Part shown: positions 52,949-64,000 of the stretch, one piece after another
Numbering within the stretch: the first letter of the stretch is position 1
How the letters are laid out: each line of letters begins with the position of its first letter
Assembly: GCA_011947345.1 (NCBI GenBank)
Contig: JAAVTG010000562.1
Location: 124,001-188,000, forward strand
Reading direction: 5' to 3'
DNA from: Phytophthora quininea
Lineage: Eukaryota > Oomycota > Peronosporomycetes > Peronosporales > Peronosporaceae
DNA length: 64,000 bases
Notes under the pieces: model-generated
The model's input: the letters and a program-made list of their open reading frames with translations, nothing else
Database searches by the model: none
Told to the model about the DNA's origin: nothing
Program-made: the position numbers and the translations under genes

Positions 52949-53293
52949 TCAAAACTCGGAACGGAGAATCGCCAATACGTGTGCATGAGGAAGGCCGCGC
53001 TTGTGGTATTCCACAACACAAATCCGGGCAGCTTGGAACTCAAGCACACCCTCGTCCGAGTCTTTGAGAAGTGCAAGCTTCTGCTGGAACACCCTTTCCA
53101 CCAAGTCCGGTCTATCCGTCATTGTCTGCCACTGCTTTAAGTCGTCCTTGATCTCCGTCCAGTTGGGATTGCACGTCATAGTGATGAAGAGACTTGGAGC
53201 ACCCAGAACGCGTACCAACATCATGGCGTTCAGAAATAATTGCTGCATGTACCGGGGCCACCCGTGAAGTTCCCAGGCAGAATGAGGCCACAC
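52949..53293 (-). pseudogene. Helitron Rep (HUH endonuclease) domain
   Basis: The frame contains LGAPSLFITMTCNPNWTEI, the conserved strand before the HUH motif in Helitron Reps, and CVVEYHKRGLPHAHVL, whose spaced histidines bind the metal. It would nick and join DNA ends for rolling-circle transposition. The frame breaks before the catalytic tyrosine region is reached. Confidence 0.85.
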
Positions 53294-55989
53294 CCCAGGC
53301 GGGAGGAGGAGGGCTCTCTCGAACCCTCAGCTTGTTGGCGCTGTTGCCGATTCTCAATAACGGCCCCTACCCCACGGGTGCGTATCTCTACGTCCCGCTG
53401 AACCTCCCGGCGATGCGTTTCCCAGGTTCTCATCTCTGAAAGCGTCCGTTAACCCCTGCAGCGTATCCATCCGTATTCGGACTTGGTCCTTCTTGATGAA
53501 GCGAAGTCGCTGCTGCTCCACCTTTGCCCACATATCCACCACGTGCTGCTGCGTAGTCTACCCCCATCCAGAACGCCTGAAGGGTTGTCGGTCCTGTCAT
53601 GTAATAGATACGCTGCAAACTGGCGCAGCGAGCCGCTCTCGTTGTCGTTATCGTCGATTTCGTCTTTCATTTGTTCAGGGTCGCTGTTCTCCTGCTCTGT
53701 GGGGGTGCGAAGTGCTTCTTCATTAGAGTTTGGTGCTTCTGGAGGGGCCAGAGGGTCCTCTCGGGGGCAGGCATTGCTTTCGGAGCATCGGGTGTTTCTC
53801 CTGGTGGCGGCGCTGCGTACGGGTACGTCCAGCCATGCTCACCGTAGGGATGTAACAGCGGGTACTGCAGAGGGTCATAGTGCTCGCTGACCTTGAAGAC
53901 AAGCTCGAGTCGGCCGGGCCTGGTATGCAAAATCATGTCGCGGTATTCAGCAGCAAGATCGTCGATGATGATAGCCACCACTTCGGATGCTGTCGGCAAG
54001 TTTCCTGTCCCGCGAGCGGCTCGTCGGTTTGTATGTAGACGAAGCACCATTTCGGTGTGAGCCCGCAATAGCTCCGGCTCCTCTTCTTTGCCTTCCTCCC
54101 CTGCGCGCTGACGCCGAAAATGATTGATAGCCCGTTCCCGTGTTTCGATGATTTGCTTAGCGTTCAAGTACTCCTGGGTGTAGCGGTTGCCAAGCATGAC
54201 GATTTCCAGCTTTTCCACAGTCTCACGGTCAAGACCGCCCATCATCCCGAGCCTTCATTCGACGCGTGCCGCCTCATCGGCGTCGCTCATGTAAATTTGG
54301 ACGAACATGGCGTTCTCGGTATTCCCCGAAGGAGGTAGAAGCAATCCCATGCGATGACACAACGTCCCGGTCACTCTGAAATTGTAGATGCCTCTCTGGC
54401 CGGCAACACTATCACCCACTTGAGGGGTGGTATGGAGTCGCTCCCATGGACGTGAACTTAAACGCATTGTTGTACGCTCGACTTTTCTCCCTGAAATCAC
54501 GATCTTTGAAAAGCTCCTGTAAAACGGCGGGAGGATCACGTCGTGCCGGAACATGAACCTTACCACCTCCACAACAACTACAAGCCGACTCAGCAGGAAA
54601 CTTCCAGGCGCCGCAGCCATGGACGCACCTCCTCTCCTCGCCCGTAGTGATGAACTTCGAGAGTAAGTGACGTCTGTTCACCACGTTGGCGCCTCTGACG
54701 GACTCTGGGTCAAAGTTCTCGTGGTGCCCGTACGCAGCCTTGTACTGAACAGCGCGGCGACGATAGCGCTCTGCCACGCGTACCCGTTCGCGATCTTCTT
54801 CGGTCATGGCGGCGCGGCGTTGTCTGGCGTACTCAGCGTTACGCTCCAGTTCATTCAAAATCGTTTGAGTAGTTCTTTCAGAACCCCGATGATCCATATT
54901 GATCCCATCGCGTTCTCCTAAGCTTTGCAGCGCCGAGTCGGATGTAGCACCGCCCTCGGATATATTGGGAAGAGATTCTTCTTCACGAACGGAGGCTTGT
55001 TCTTCTGGATTATGCTGTGCCAGACGGTTCTGCTCGTCTGCGCGAAGAGCGTTAAGGACCGCTCTGTCGCGCGCACGCCTCTCAGCTGCCCGTAAGCGAT
55101 TCTTTTCACGCTCTGCTGCGCGTTGAGACGCGGTCACGCGCTCGCCTGTTTGCTTGCTGGGTCCGATTTGTGGCATGTTCTCTATCCTGTTGGCTCGAGG
55201 TTCGCGCAGCTCGACGGTCAGCCGCACGATCCCTATCACGTACCAAACGTTCTTCACGCACGGATGCGGTTTCAATAGTAGGTGTAGTCGTTCTTGCAAC
55301 CGAGACCGCTCTTGTAATTGCCGAAACAGTTGCTGGTACGCCTGCAACGCTTCCAGCAACACGGGGCGCCGAAATTGTCAAGGCACCAAAGGCTGAAGTT
55401 GCATTAGCAGCCGCTGCGGCCTGGGCCCTCTCTTCCAGAACCCCTCTACGGAATCGGTATGAAGCCGACCGTCGGCTTGCTTTTTCTTCTTCTTGGTTGC
55501 TTCACTCGCGTCTCCATCGTCAGGAGTCGCATACGCCTCGCAAACTTCTTCCTCGTTTTGAAATTTGCGCTTTTGGGCGCCATGACCACTAGCATCACAA
55601 ATACGAAGGTTAATACGACACGAAAGACGTGCACAGACACAGGAACAAAAGGTTAGCCTGTCAGAGACGGTCTTCGAGTGGTAGTGGCTACGGGCCAGAA
55701 GAACACGCAGCCAGCCGGACTCACACCCTTCCTCTGTCCAATTGTCCAAACAACGCTATCCTACAGGTAGACGGCTCGATATATCAGCCGGCCCAAGCAC
55801 AGACAGCACTCTACACGACGGTAAGACATCCCATTAGCCAGGTTCTGCTCCCACGTTTTTTCTTCTCGTTTTTTTGTTTGTTTGTGGCCCTCCCTTGTGT
55901 GTTTTCCGCCTTTAAGCACGTCTGCAATTGCGTGCCGTATCTCAATTCCTTCGGAGACGCAGCAGCAGACCTTTGTGCTGAAGCGACAG

Positions 55990-56379
55990 CTACCCGCCAC
56001 TTTTTTGTGCTCGTGCGCGGTCACTTCCTTTGGTGACGGTGGAGTGGTGTATGCTCGATGCCACTGGGTTATTCGCCTTAGCCAATGAACCATTTTGGTT
56101 GCGTAGGGGTAAAACACCAGGACTTTGGGTCTTTTCATCGTCATAGCGTCCACTGGCATCATAGACGTCGAAGAATCGTGTAAAGCGCCATTGCACTAAA
56201 GTTAACCAATATTCCGCGCCATCCTGGCGTAGTTCCTCGGTCATATAGGCAAAGCCCACTGGCTTTGATCCCTCCATACAGCCATAGATAGCCACCACCG
56301 GTGTTTGTATGGATTTTGCCTCCGCCGCGGACAGAGGCACCAAACGGGTGTTTCCACCCGAAGGGCCGGCCCCACTCAC
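55990..56379 (-). CDS. hypothetical protein, possible Helitron passenger
   Basis: 130 codons starting MSGAGPSGGNTRLVPLSAAEA, with an orderly centre (VVAIYGCMEGSKPVGFAYMTEEL, YWLTLVQWRFTRFFDVYDAS) that reads like a folded domain. It lies upstream of the Helitron genes on the same strand. Not recognised; it may be an element-encoded accessory ORF or an unrelated relic. Confidence 0.35.
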   Translation of the reverse strand: MSGAGPSGGNTRLVPLSAAEAKSIQTPVVAIYGCMEGSKPVGFAYMTEELRQDGAEYWLTLVQWRFTRFFDVYDASGRYDDEKTQSPGVLPLRNQNGSLAKANNPVASSIHHSTVTKGSDRARAQKSGG

Positions 56380-57261
56380 GACGACTGGGTTCGGGGAGAG
56401 GCAGACGGCCCGGCCAAGCCGGCTTTTATCGCCGCTTGTCTGCCCCTGACCCCAGATTGGGTATGAGACTTCCCACGCAGCTTGCGGGCTAACGCGGGCG
56501 CCTCAGCGTCGGGCCCGAAGGCTTTAGTGGCGGCGGAGTGAGCTTGAGCGTTGTGGACGTTGGTGGGTGCCGGCTGCGACCTTTTGGCTTCCTATAAAGC
56601 GTTTAGAAACACTTCTTTATTAAGTTTTTGGAAGAAAAAACTTAATTTGCGACCCCATTCCCGCCGCTCAGCTAGGGAGCGTCGCGATGGTACTGGTTGT
56701 TTTAGGAAATTAGTAGTGCAATATATGGGAACCTACAGTTCTAAATGTAATCATTGCCAGATAACCAAATCTGGCAAACATACATTTAGAAATGTTGTAG
56801 ATATTAGAGGGCTGCCTGACATCTACGTGCTCGTTGGGTCCGTCTCAACTACGTGGTCGTGACGTGGCACCCACTACAACGGACCCCGATCTCCTAAGGG
56901 GGGAGGGGCTTTAGCCCCTCACAGAGGCGACCAACCCTCGCTCCTAGTCCCACACAAATACACCTCGGCCGCCCTGAAGGTACCAGTTATCCCAACAAGA
57001 GGAACTCCCGACTCGTCCGAATTTGTTTTTATTAGTACAATACCATCTACTTACACAGTCCTGTCCGGCCGCTGTCCTGTCGCCGTGTTCCGCTCGCTGT
57101 CCGTCCCGAGAATCGCCGCGCCCCTCGCTCGCATGCTCCGGCCGATTGCTCTTGAGAAGTGCGTTCGAAAGCCGGCCAGGTCCCGCCTCCCGCTAAAGTA
57201 CGAAGTCGCTACCGTAGGTTCCATGACAGGCAGTTCGCCACACACAATATATATAATTTAA
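56380..57261. other. GC-rich unexplained DNA
   Basis: A GC-rich segment (56380-56540) then mixed sequence. No domain, repeat or terminus could be assigned. Might include the Helitron 5' end. Confidence 0.35.
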
Positions 57262-57295
57262 CAAGCGTTCTCGCTGCGCCGCAAAGCGGCGCAGC
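57262..57295 (-). mobile_element. possible Helitron-like 3' end (hairpin plus CTTG)
   Basis: Minus strand: a perfect 10-bp hairpin GCTGCGCCGC/GCGGCGCAGC with a 3-nt loop, 7 bp, then CTTG followed by T. Spacing equals that of the certain Helitron end at 5516-5543, but CTTG departs from CTRR, so this is tentative. Confidence 0.35.
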
Positions 57296-58046
57296 CAGCT
57301 CGCCCCACCTGCGTTTTAATTTAGTACTATTTTCTTGAATGTACTGATAAAAGCAAATATCCCTGTTGGTCAGATATTTGTCCTTTCTCAGGCGCAACTG
57401 AAGAAGTTATGCAGAGTGAGCAACCAGCGCCAGGAGGTGGTTGCTTGCTGTTAGGTATTGGCATTGGAGATGGAAACGCTCGTCGAGCATGTGGGAAGAA
57501 TAGTAAATACATTAAATACCTTTCAAAAATCTAGATTTTTTAAAAATGTTTTAGGATGTTTCAAATCAGAGCACTGTCTCAGTATTTGAGGCATCTCAAT
57601 CTAATATTTAAACTTGTGTTCATACTTACTTTAGTTAATTTTCATCCAATCAGAAGTCCGTATTTTGTGACTGACATGGCGACAGACACGCATTTTATTG
57701 TTTAAGATGACTATACGTAGGATGCAGTCAAAAGAGCGGAAAAATGGCGTATCCCCGCGGACGAACAGACCACGGACACGCGGACAGCGTACTGCCTTAT
57801 TACGCCGCAAAATGACATGTTGGAGGTAGCAAGTTCAGGTTTTGAAAATTGTCGGTACGTCTCTAAGTGCTTCGTTAAAATGATGGCATTTAGCCAAAAC
57901 TAGTTGTACACATCCAATCACAGAGATTTTAATATCGCCTAAACGTTTGCGTTAAGGTGTGTATTCAAGGATAACATCCTAGATGCCCCGTTAAAAACAT
58001 CTTCTCGAGGAAAAAAACTCAAAATGGCCAACTATTCTATCGTTTT
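57296..58046. other. no gene seen
   Basis: AT-rich spacer between a possible Helitron terminus and the hAT element. Nothing supported. Confidence 0.45.
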
Positions 58047-58054
58047 CTACATAC

Positions 58055-58150
58055 TAGTGTTGGGATTTACCCGGTAATTCCCTTCTTACCCGGTAAGTCG
58101 GTAAAAATGCTTTTTACCTGCGGGTAATTACCTTTGGGTAAGTTGTAATA
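58055..58150. repeat. left TIR and subterminal TTACCCGGTAA repeats
   Basis: Contains TTACCCGGTAA twice plus related words (TTACCTGCGGGTAATTACC). Mirror-image arrays occur at 61494-61589. Probable transposase-binding sites. Confidence 0.75.
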
Positions 58151-58231
58151 TAACCGCGGTCAGCGAAGACATTCTCGACGAGCGAACAGCACGATCGTGG
58201 CAATGGAGGCCCTCGAAGAGACGGAGACCGG

Positions 58232-59215
58232 TTGCAAGCGAACTGCACGACGTCTGCAAGAACGACGCCCGTGGCCGAGGCCGGTGTGGCTCCAGGCGAG
58301 CTAGTAAAGACGGAGGTGTTCCAGTCCAAGGAGGCCGACGGGCAGCAACGTGACGAAACCGTGAAGGCGATGACGCGAAAAGAGCACAACTGTGGAGACG
58401 GAGACTCGCGAGAAGACGGAGACCAAAGTGAGCGACCTGGGCACGACGTCGTCCAGTACGACGTCGGTGTTTGGCATGACAGCCATCCGCTCGAGCATGT
58501 AAGCCGGCGTGGCTCCAGACGATTCGGTGGAGACGGAGGTGTTCCGGCCCGGGTCAGCAATGGAGTCCTTGAAGACGACAGCCCGCACCTCGACAACCGG
58601 CAGTGGCGAGCTGATGAGGACGATCGAAGTGGAGACGGCGGAGACCGTGACGAAGTCGGGCGAGAAGAGCATGACCGTGGAGACGGAGACCCGCGAGGTG
58701 CTGGGCATCACTTCTCGCGGCAGCGACAAGATGACCGGTCAGACGTCGACGCCGTTCGGTGTTGCGGCCGCGACGAGCGCTTTCATAGGCTCTGCTGTGG
58801 GCACGACTGCTCATCGATAACGTCTGCGGATGTAGGCTCAATCACGAGCGAAGACGAGAGTGCGTCAACCAGCAATGGGAGCGGCGATGTAACTGGCTAC
58901 GTGCCAGCTTCACCGTGACGTCCGGCTGGATGGATGCTAGGGAGCGACTCAGCAGACTTCGCAGGCTGCAGAGACGACGGAGACGAGCGTGACTGAAGAG
59001 GGCGAGTCGACGGTGTCGATCACGGCCGTGACTGGCGCTGGCACGACTGGCAACGTGACGACCGTGACGACCGAGACCACGGAGATACGTCAGAGGATGG
59101 TTCTCGCAAGGTGACCGGCCAGCCGTTCGGCGTTGAGGCGACGGTAGCTGTTGTCGTCTCTGCTGCGAGAGCCACCCGCTTGCAGACTGCGTTCACGGAC
59201 GTGAGTTCGACTGAG
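58232..59215 (+). pseudogene. threonine-rich repetitive passenger sequence
   Basis: On the strand opposite the transposase, broken frames read TTARTSTTGSGELMRTIEVE, VETETREVLGITSRGSDKMT, and PFGVAAATSAF. Related words (VETEVF, TTVTTETTE, KVTGQPFGVEA) recur two or three times over 58290-59200, so the segment is built of degenerate repeats of roughly 200-300 bp. It is not part of known hAT genes and may be a captured host gene encoding a Thr-rich surface protein. Function unknown; not intact. Confidence 0.5.
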
Positions 59216-59353
59216 ACCTGTTCATGAACACGATCATACGTAAGGACGACATCTAGCGCTCGACTCACTGCAGTGAATTTATATCGATCAGACCAATCCA
59301 GTATGCATGCATTCAACGACAATATATTCAATCCCAAGTGCACTGCAATGTAC

Positions 59354-61444
59354 TTACGCAATATCTGACATTTCCTGCATCTCCTCGTCAGCTTGGCGTT
59401 CTTCAGCGGTGTCGATGGCTTCGTCATCATCATCATCATAGGCATCGTCTCCATAGGCATCGTCTCCATCATCCCAAGTGTCCAAGTCGCCGTCGTGAGC
59501 GTCGGGATACATATCATCCGCCACATTATCTCGAACCGGTTCACTAGTTGTTGCTACAATATTCGAGTACACGAAAACAAGCTTTTCCACCCGCGACGCA
59601 TGCAGCCGATTCCTTCGCTTCGTGTGAATGAAGTCATGGATACTCCAGAATCGCTCGCTCGACGCTGACGAAGAAGGAATTGTGAAAAGCTTTTCAGCAA
59701 TTCCACTGAGTAGTGGGAATCTTTTGCAGCCGTGCATCATCCAGTAGCTAGACGGAGAACACGGAAACTTTGTTGGTGCGGTATTGGTACGCTGCCAGTA
59801 GTGTCGGAGGCGAGACCACTCTTCAACTTCTCCTTCGTATTTTTCAAAACTTTAGGGTCGTTTGTTATCGCCTTTGCCATGGTAACGATGTCGCTCATTG
59901 CAAGATCCAAATCACCTTTGACTTGTGCCGTACCAGATGCAAACTTCGAGATGTCTGTAGTTTGATCCAACAAGTAGGCAGCCCTTACGGGAGCAGTGAC
60001 AAGAAAATTGCGTCTGCCATCGATCAACTGGAGAACTTCACTCTGGATCTCGCCGTACTTGGTCCGATCTTCTGCAGTCGCATCCGCAATTGGGCTGTGA
60101 TACGCATCCAGATCCTTCAACTTGACGAACTCGCTGTAGATGGATGAAATGTAAGTCTTGTCCTTTTCGCAGAGTGCCAAACTCTTGTTGATAGGAGAAA
60201 GGATATCGACCACACGCTTGCACTCATTCCACTTGTTCTGGTCTGCCACAATCGATTGCGCTCGCTCCAACTTAGGTCTTGTTTTCTTCGTGTTGTAGCG
60301 CTTTAGCAACGTCGAGTCGTCGAACATGGATCGAATGATGTACTGGTTTCTGAAAACACTGCGAACACACTTTTCGACAGTATACCAACGGGTAGGAATA
60401 GGAACACTCAGCGCAAGCTTCTTCTCACCTGCTGTAGTCATTCCCTTCTGCTTGGTACGAAATCGATCCAGTAGGCCATGTCTAACGCGAACAAACTTTG
60501 CCACGTGCTTGGCATCATCCTGTACAGCCGCTATGCGGTTTATCTTCAGCACATCCTTCATCACCAAGTTAAAGCTGTGAGCTCCACACCCCGTGCAAAA
60601 AATGTAGGGCCGCGTTTTCTTCAACTCCGCCCATGCTGCCAGCATATTTTTGCGTTGTCAGTGACGACGGAGCAAATAGTTCCAGGAGCTCCAATTGCGG
60701 TCTCAACTTCATTAATCACATCATTGATACAGTCCGCAATGTAAACACCTGAGTGTTCTTCTTCTCCGGTAGCAATTGGCTACCAAAAGACTGGCTTCAT
60801 GTCTGGCGACATAAGCATGAAATTGATGATACTCTGGTTGTTTGTGTTCGACCAACCATCCGTCGACAGTGCCATGTATGGCTGCTCTTTCAGAGTGTCA
60901 ATGACAGCCGCCTTGCGTGCAAGGTACACCTGGTCAAGTAGTGGGCCGGCAATACGCTTCCGCGATGGCAAGCGAAAGCCAGGGCAAGCTTGAGCAAAAA
61001 GCTCTTGACAGCAGGGTCTTCAACCATGCGAAACGGGACACCCGTAGCGTAGCACATATCGGCAAAGCTCAACTCCAGCTCCTCTTGAGTGGCTCGACAC
61101 ACTGACGACCTCGGAATCGGATGCCCGTCGTTTCCAAAGATCGCGCGTCTTGCTGAAGGATTACGGACGGGAGTTATGCGTCCATGGCGCCGAGCAACAT
61201 CAGGAGGAACAGTTTCGCATTTGGGCACCTTTGAAGTTCCAGCAAAATGAGGCGCAAGGTTCTTCTTCCGCTGCGCGTTGTAAATCATCCGGTTGCAGTA
61301 CCTGCACCGGACGTCTGGACGCTGCTTTACTCCTTTCTGGGCCGGGACAACTTTAATGAAATGGTCCCAAATGTCATGCTTCTTGCCCATGTCCCTTAGC
61401 TGCTGCGGCTTGAGCTCTGTTTGGCTTGTTTGGAAGTGTGCCAT
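59354..61444 (-). pseudogene. hAT transposase with BED finger, frame-broken
   Basis: The ATG at 61444 leads to a BED zinc finger (VRCRYCNRMIYNAQRKKNLAPH). After a one-base shift near 60970 comes ALSTDGWSNTNNQSIINF (first catalytic Asp), an in-frame TAG at 60780, then SVVTDNAKN (second Asp) with another shift, CGAHSFNLVMKDVL, and the dimerisation domain SSSASSERFWSIHDFIHTKRRNRL (catalytic Glu in SERFW) after a shift at 59738. A poly-Asp tail ends the frame. About four lesions; the element would need a helper. Confidence 0.88.
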
Positions 61445-61493
61445 ACGTTTGAAAAGTCGTTGGGGGATCTTTAACGTGAAAGATTCGCGGTTG

Positions 61494-61589
61494 CGTCAAC
61501 CAGTTACCCGGGTAACCCGGGTAGTTACCCACGGTAGACAATTTACCCGGTAAAATTTTACCGTTTGGTAATTACCCGGAACAACGCTA
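61494..61589. repeat. right TIR and subterminal TTACCCGG repeats
   Basis: GTTACCCGGGTAACCCGGGTAG, split by short gaps from TTTACCCGGTAAAATTTTACC, followed by the inverted terminus at 61582-61589. Confidence 0.75.
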
Positions 61590-61755
61590 CTACATACCAC
61601 CTCCGCTCGGAAAATAATGGACGGATCTAATCATATTCCATCCTGTGTTGAAAAATACCCCTTTAAAATCGATCAGTTTGAATTTGAAAATTCCCACCCA
61701 GTTGCCTCCCGCCGACCGCACTTCAAATCATTCCAAGATCCGCGCCCTCCTGCTC

Positions 61756-62045
61756 ATGGCTGGCGAACAAGTATCGAACGAAGACCGCCAAGCAGTGTGG
61801 GAGACACTGCTGATGCGTAGCAATCGAGGTGTCCTCAAGCACGGGGAGATAGTTCAGATTGCGGCCGAGCTCGGCTTAAATCGTCTCCAGGTATTTGGGA
61901 TTGATGCAAGCGCTCGGTAGGAACTGAGGTTGCTGCTGACGTCTCTTCGAGGAAGAGCGCTCGAGGTCGAAAGAAGAAGGACCGGACGACAGTGTTCGAG
62001 CGCGTATCGGCTGTACCGGTGAACGATCGCGACAACAACACTTAA
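61756..62045 (+). pseudogene. mariner-like transposase N-terminal fragment
   Basis: From the ATG at 61756 the frame reads SNEDRQAVWETLLMRSNRGVLKHGEIVQIAAELGLNRLQVF, a helix-turn-helix like that at the start of oomycete mariner-like transposases. After a stop at 61918 a shifted frame gives EVAADVSSRKSARGRKKKDR and VFERVSAVPVNDR, the usual linker and second HTH start. The DDE domain is absent. Frames to about 62350 continue without recognisable motifs. Confidence 0.5.
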
Positions 62046-62350
62046 CAAGACATTTCTGACGCTTCAGGTCGTGATGAAGCAGATATTGAGCAGTGGTGGC
62101 GGCAACAACTTTCGCATCGCCCACATGCAGAAGGACAAGCTGCTTAATGCGGGCGAGCTGCCAGTCTCTGTGTTATGCGATGCACGCACGCTCTTCGATG
62201 CCCAAATGGCAATCACAACGATAACCACAGCTCAGTTTCAATCGGATACGCTACGAGCTTCTTCCAGTTCGTCTGGACGACGACGTACTTCAGCAGAACC
62301 GGCAGCTGTAGAGCTCGACACTCCTCTGCTTGATCCGTTTCTCTTGTTAT

Positions 62351-62899
62351 AGCTCGTCGAAGTAGCAAACCTCTGCCCTCATATATATTGACAAAAGAAC
62401 GAGGCGGAGCTATGCGCATTTTTTTAATTCGTTCACTATTTTCTGAGCGGAGGTAGTACTATGTGTTCAGGAGCTATTATTATTTGATAAGACAACTAGA
62501 TACGACATAGGTAGCCCAAGAACAGCACTGCCGTGTGAAAATAATTCCAATTGAATAATGTTTTTATTTTACCTATAGTAAAGTCGCAGCCACTGCGCTC
62601 TGGGGAGCTCGTCCCAGTCTCTAGGCTGGAGTGACTTCCAACTACATTATCCTGCTAGGTAGTGCAAACGCAGCGCAATTCGCAGTTCGTAAGAATGGTG
62701 CTAGGAGTCGACTATTTTTTTACTGTAATAGGGTACCGTTTTTATCGTCTCGCCAAAACAAGATACAAAAATTGCTCTCGCCAAAACTGGTTACAAAAAT
62801 AAAATCTGAATAGCATATAAATGTATTTTAATCGATGTTAGAGTGAGACGAGGTGGTGAACCTTTATCGCCCAAATGTATAGCGGCCCTCTTTAGATAC
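62351..62899. other. no gene seen
   Basis: AT-rich, several homopolymer runs, nothing supported. Confidence 0.45.
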
Positions 62900-63985
62900 G
62901 CCCAGATCAGAGACCCCAGTCCTAAGATCTAGGTCTGGGATTCCCAATCCGGGGTGGTGTATGATTTACCGCAAGGCACCGTCCACGCGACTTGGGGTAG
63001 AAGTAATGACTAAGCTCCAAATAGGACTAGACTTCCAGAACCCAGAACCAGGATTTTTAGTCCAGGATCAGGATTCTCGATTCCAGGATCAAGAAGCTCA
63101 CGCAATCTCCACACGTTCGTACATCACCAATAAAACCACAACAATAGTTCACACGACACGAAATGCAGGTCCTTGTTCTTTAGTTAGCCGAGGACTTGGG
63201 CTAATTCACCAGTGTCGATCGGGGTTTTAGGTCCTGGATAACTGGTCGATCCAAGGCACCCACAATGCAACGCGCACCACTCCCTGAGAGAAAATGCACT
63301 TCTCAGATTCTGAGCTTATACCTTCGCTCCACACGAACAGTCGTCGGTCACATCCTTGGCTGCCGACTGATGGTCCAGGATCCCGAGGCACAGGAATATG
63401 AAATGGGAAGGCGCAAGACCCCACTAGTATATAAAATAGGGAGGGTTTTAGCCCAGGTCGAACGGCGTCCTGGTCCCCAACCTAACTCGACTCGGAGCGG
63501 TTGGAGTCCCACAGACGTCTCGCAGGCGCACCCAATGTGATCCTTGCTCCAGAGCTATAGTGCACCTTGATCCCCTTGCGCAAATTGGTGGCGCGATGAC
63601 GTGGCGACTTGTGGGTTACAGGGAAAATGAACTCTGTTAAAGTTTAAGTTAGCGTTCTCTGCATGCTTACAGATTTGCCTGATTTATATGTGGTCCACGT
63701 CATCTTGTGTTGTCATGATTTCAGTATGGTGGTCCTGGTTGCACGTCTGAACAGTCACCCCTAATTGAGCAACTTGACCTTTCAGGAAATACATGTAAAG
63801 ATCGCAGGCGACCCTTCAATTTCCAGGACCTGGATCCTGGATCAGGATCTGCTGTCCTTGATAACTTGAATGCCGGAGAACTTGGAGCATCGAGAGAGTT
63901 AGAGTATAGAACTCCACTCACCTGAATCTGGGATAAGGAATCCAGGATCAGGGAAGTCTCAACCACGATCCAGGATGAGAGAGTC
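62900..63985. repeat. dispersed CCAGGATC/GATCCTGG words
   Basis: Variants of CCAGGATCAGGATT and its complement recur in both orientations (near 63063, 63082, 63375, 63824-63846, 63939, 63968), often forming small palindromes. Looks like the subterminal repeats or decayed satellite of an unidentified element that continues past the window end. Confidence 0.5.
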
Positions 63986-64000
63986 TTGACATCTCGGATC

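Larger units (their letters stand above)
50641..55650 (-). mobile_element. decayed autonomous Helitron (Rep-Pif1), 3' end lost
   Basis: On the minus strand, running right to left: a Lys/Arg-rich N-terminus (about 55640-54900), a CxxC domain (CVHGCGAWKFPAESACSCC), YDPLQYPLLHPYGEHGW, the Rep catalytic region, and the Pif1 helicase as far as ERVILAPTNENIWRINEMV. At least six frame changes (for example 54410, 53660, 52650, 51430, 50950). The 3' hairpin and CTRR are absent because a hAT fragment begins at 50640. No 5' TC end could be fixed. Homologous in part to the relic at 4430-5543. Confidence 0.88.
58055..61589 (-). mobile_element. hAT element with both ends and 8-bp TSD
   Basis: The termini are TAGTGTTG (58055) and, inverted, TAGCGTTG (rc of 61582-61589). 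They are bounded by the perfect 8-bp duplication ctacatac at 58047-58054 and 61590-61597, diagnostic of hAT. Subterminal regions on both sides are full of TTACCCGGTAA-type palindromes. It encodes a decayed transposase (minus) and a threonine-rich passenger stretch (plus). Confidence 0.93.

Overview
The window looks like accessory, effector-rich DNA of a plant-pathogenic oomycete, most likely a Phytophthora or close relative. The evidence is a family of secreted RXLR-dEER effectors and their wrecks, an NLP (necrosis-inducing-like) gene, oomycete-type Inr/FPR core promoters ahead of several effectors, a MORN-repeat gene of the flagellar radial-spoke kind, and dense LINE, Helitron and hAT remains. 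Species cannot be assigned from the sequence alone.

Layout. 1-3.2 kb: tRNA-like SINE heads, a truncated LINE tail with perfect 14-bp target-site duplications (TSDs), and two decayed RXLR genes, one split by a 169-bp SINE-like insert. 3.8-8.9 kb: a small LIM-like zinc protein, a Helitron remnant whose 3' terminus lies 10 bp upstream of a truncated RXLR ORF, an NLP gene with a substituted heptapeptide, and an intact RXLR gene. 9-18.7 kb: a MORN-repeat gene (-), four more RXLR wrecks, an inverted pair of LINE tails, a secreted purple acid phosphatase (-), and a fragment of mannose-1-phosphate guanylyltransferase. 18.7-21.3 kb: nothing recognisable.

21.7-46.8 kb is the main feature: an amplified effector array. 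A unit of GH3 beta-glucosidase relic, two RXLR pseudogenes (psi-3, psi-2) and one intact RXLR gene is repeated in direct and inverted order. It forms two large near-perfect palindromes (22711-28848 and 30571-43013) with identical-length 269-bp loops, then a third partial copy that ends in a divergent intact paralogue (46317-46751). Four copies of the array effector encode the same protein. The copies are mosaic for a 163-bp insert, a deletion in psi-2 and loss of the psi-3 start codon. A 6.3-kb LINE with a 16-bp TSD sits in one palindrome arm and carries an internal inversion of about 350 bp.

46.8-64 kb is mostly transposon graveyard: an EF-hand relic, a hAT fragment abutting a Rep/Pif1 Helitron (-), an apparently complete-ended hAT element (58055-61589, 8-bp TSD) with a decayed transposase and threonine-rich cargo, a mariner-like N-terminal fragment, and a terminal kilobase of dispersed CCAGGATC words.

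The probable working genes are six RXLR effectors (one at 8.5 kb, four identical, one at 46.5 kb), the NLP gene, the phosphatase, the MORN gene (frames need checking) and possibly the LIM-like gene and the 62-residue RXLR ORF. Effectors and NLP would act outside the pathogen on the plant; the phosphatase is probably secreted and could serve phosphate acquisition; the MORN protein would act in zoospore flagella.
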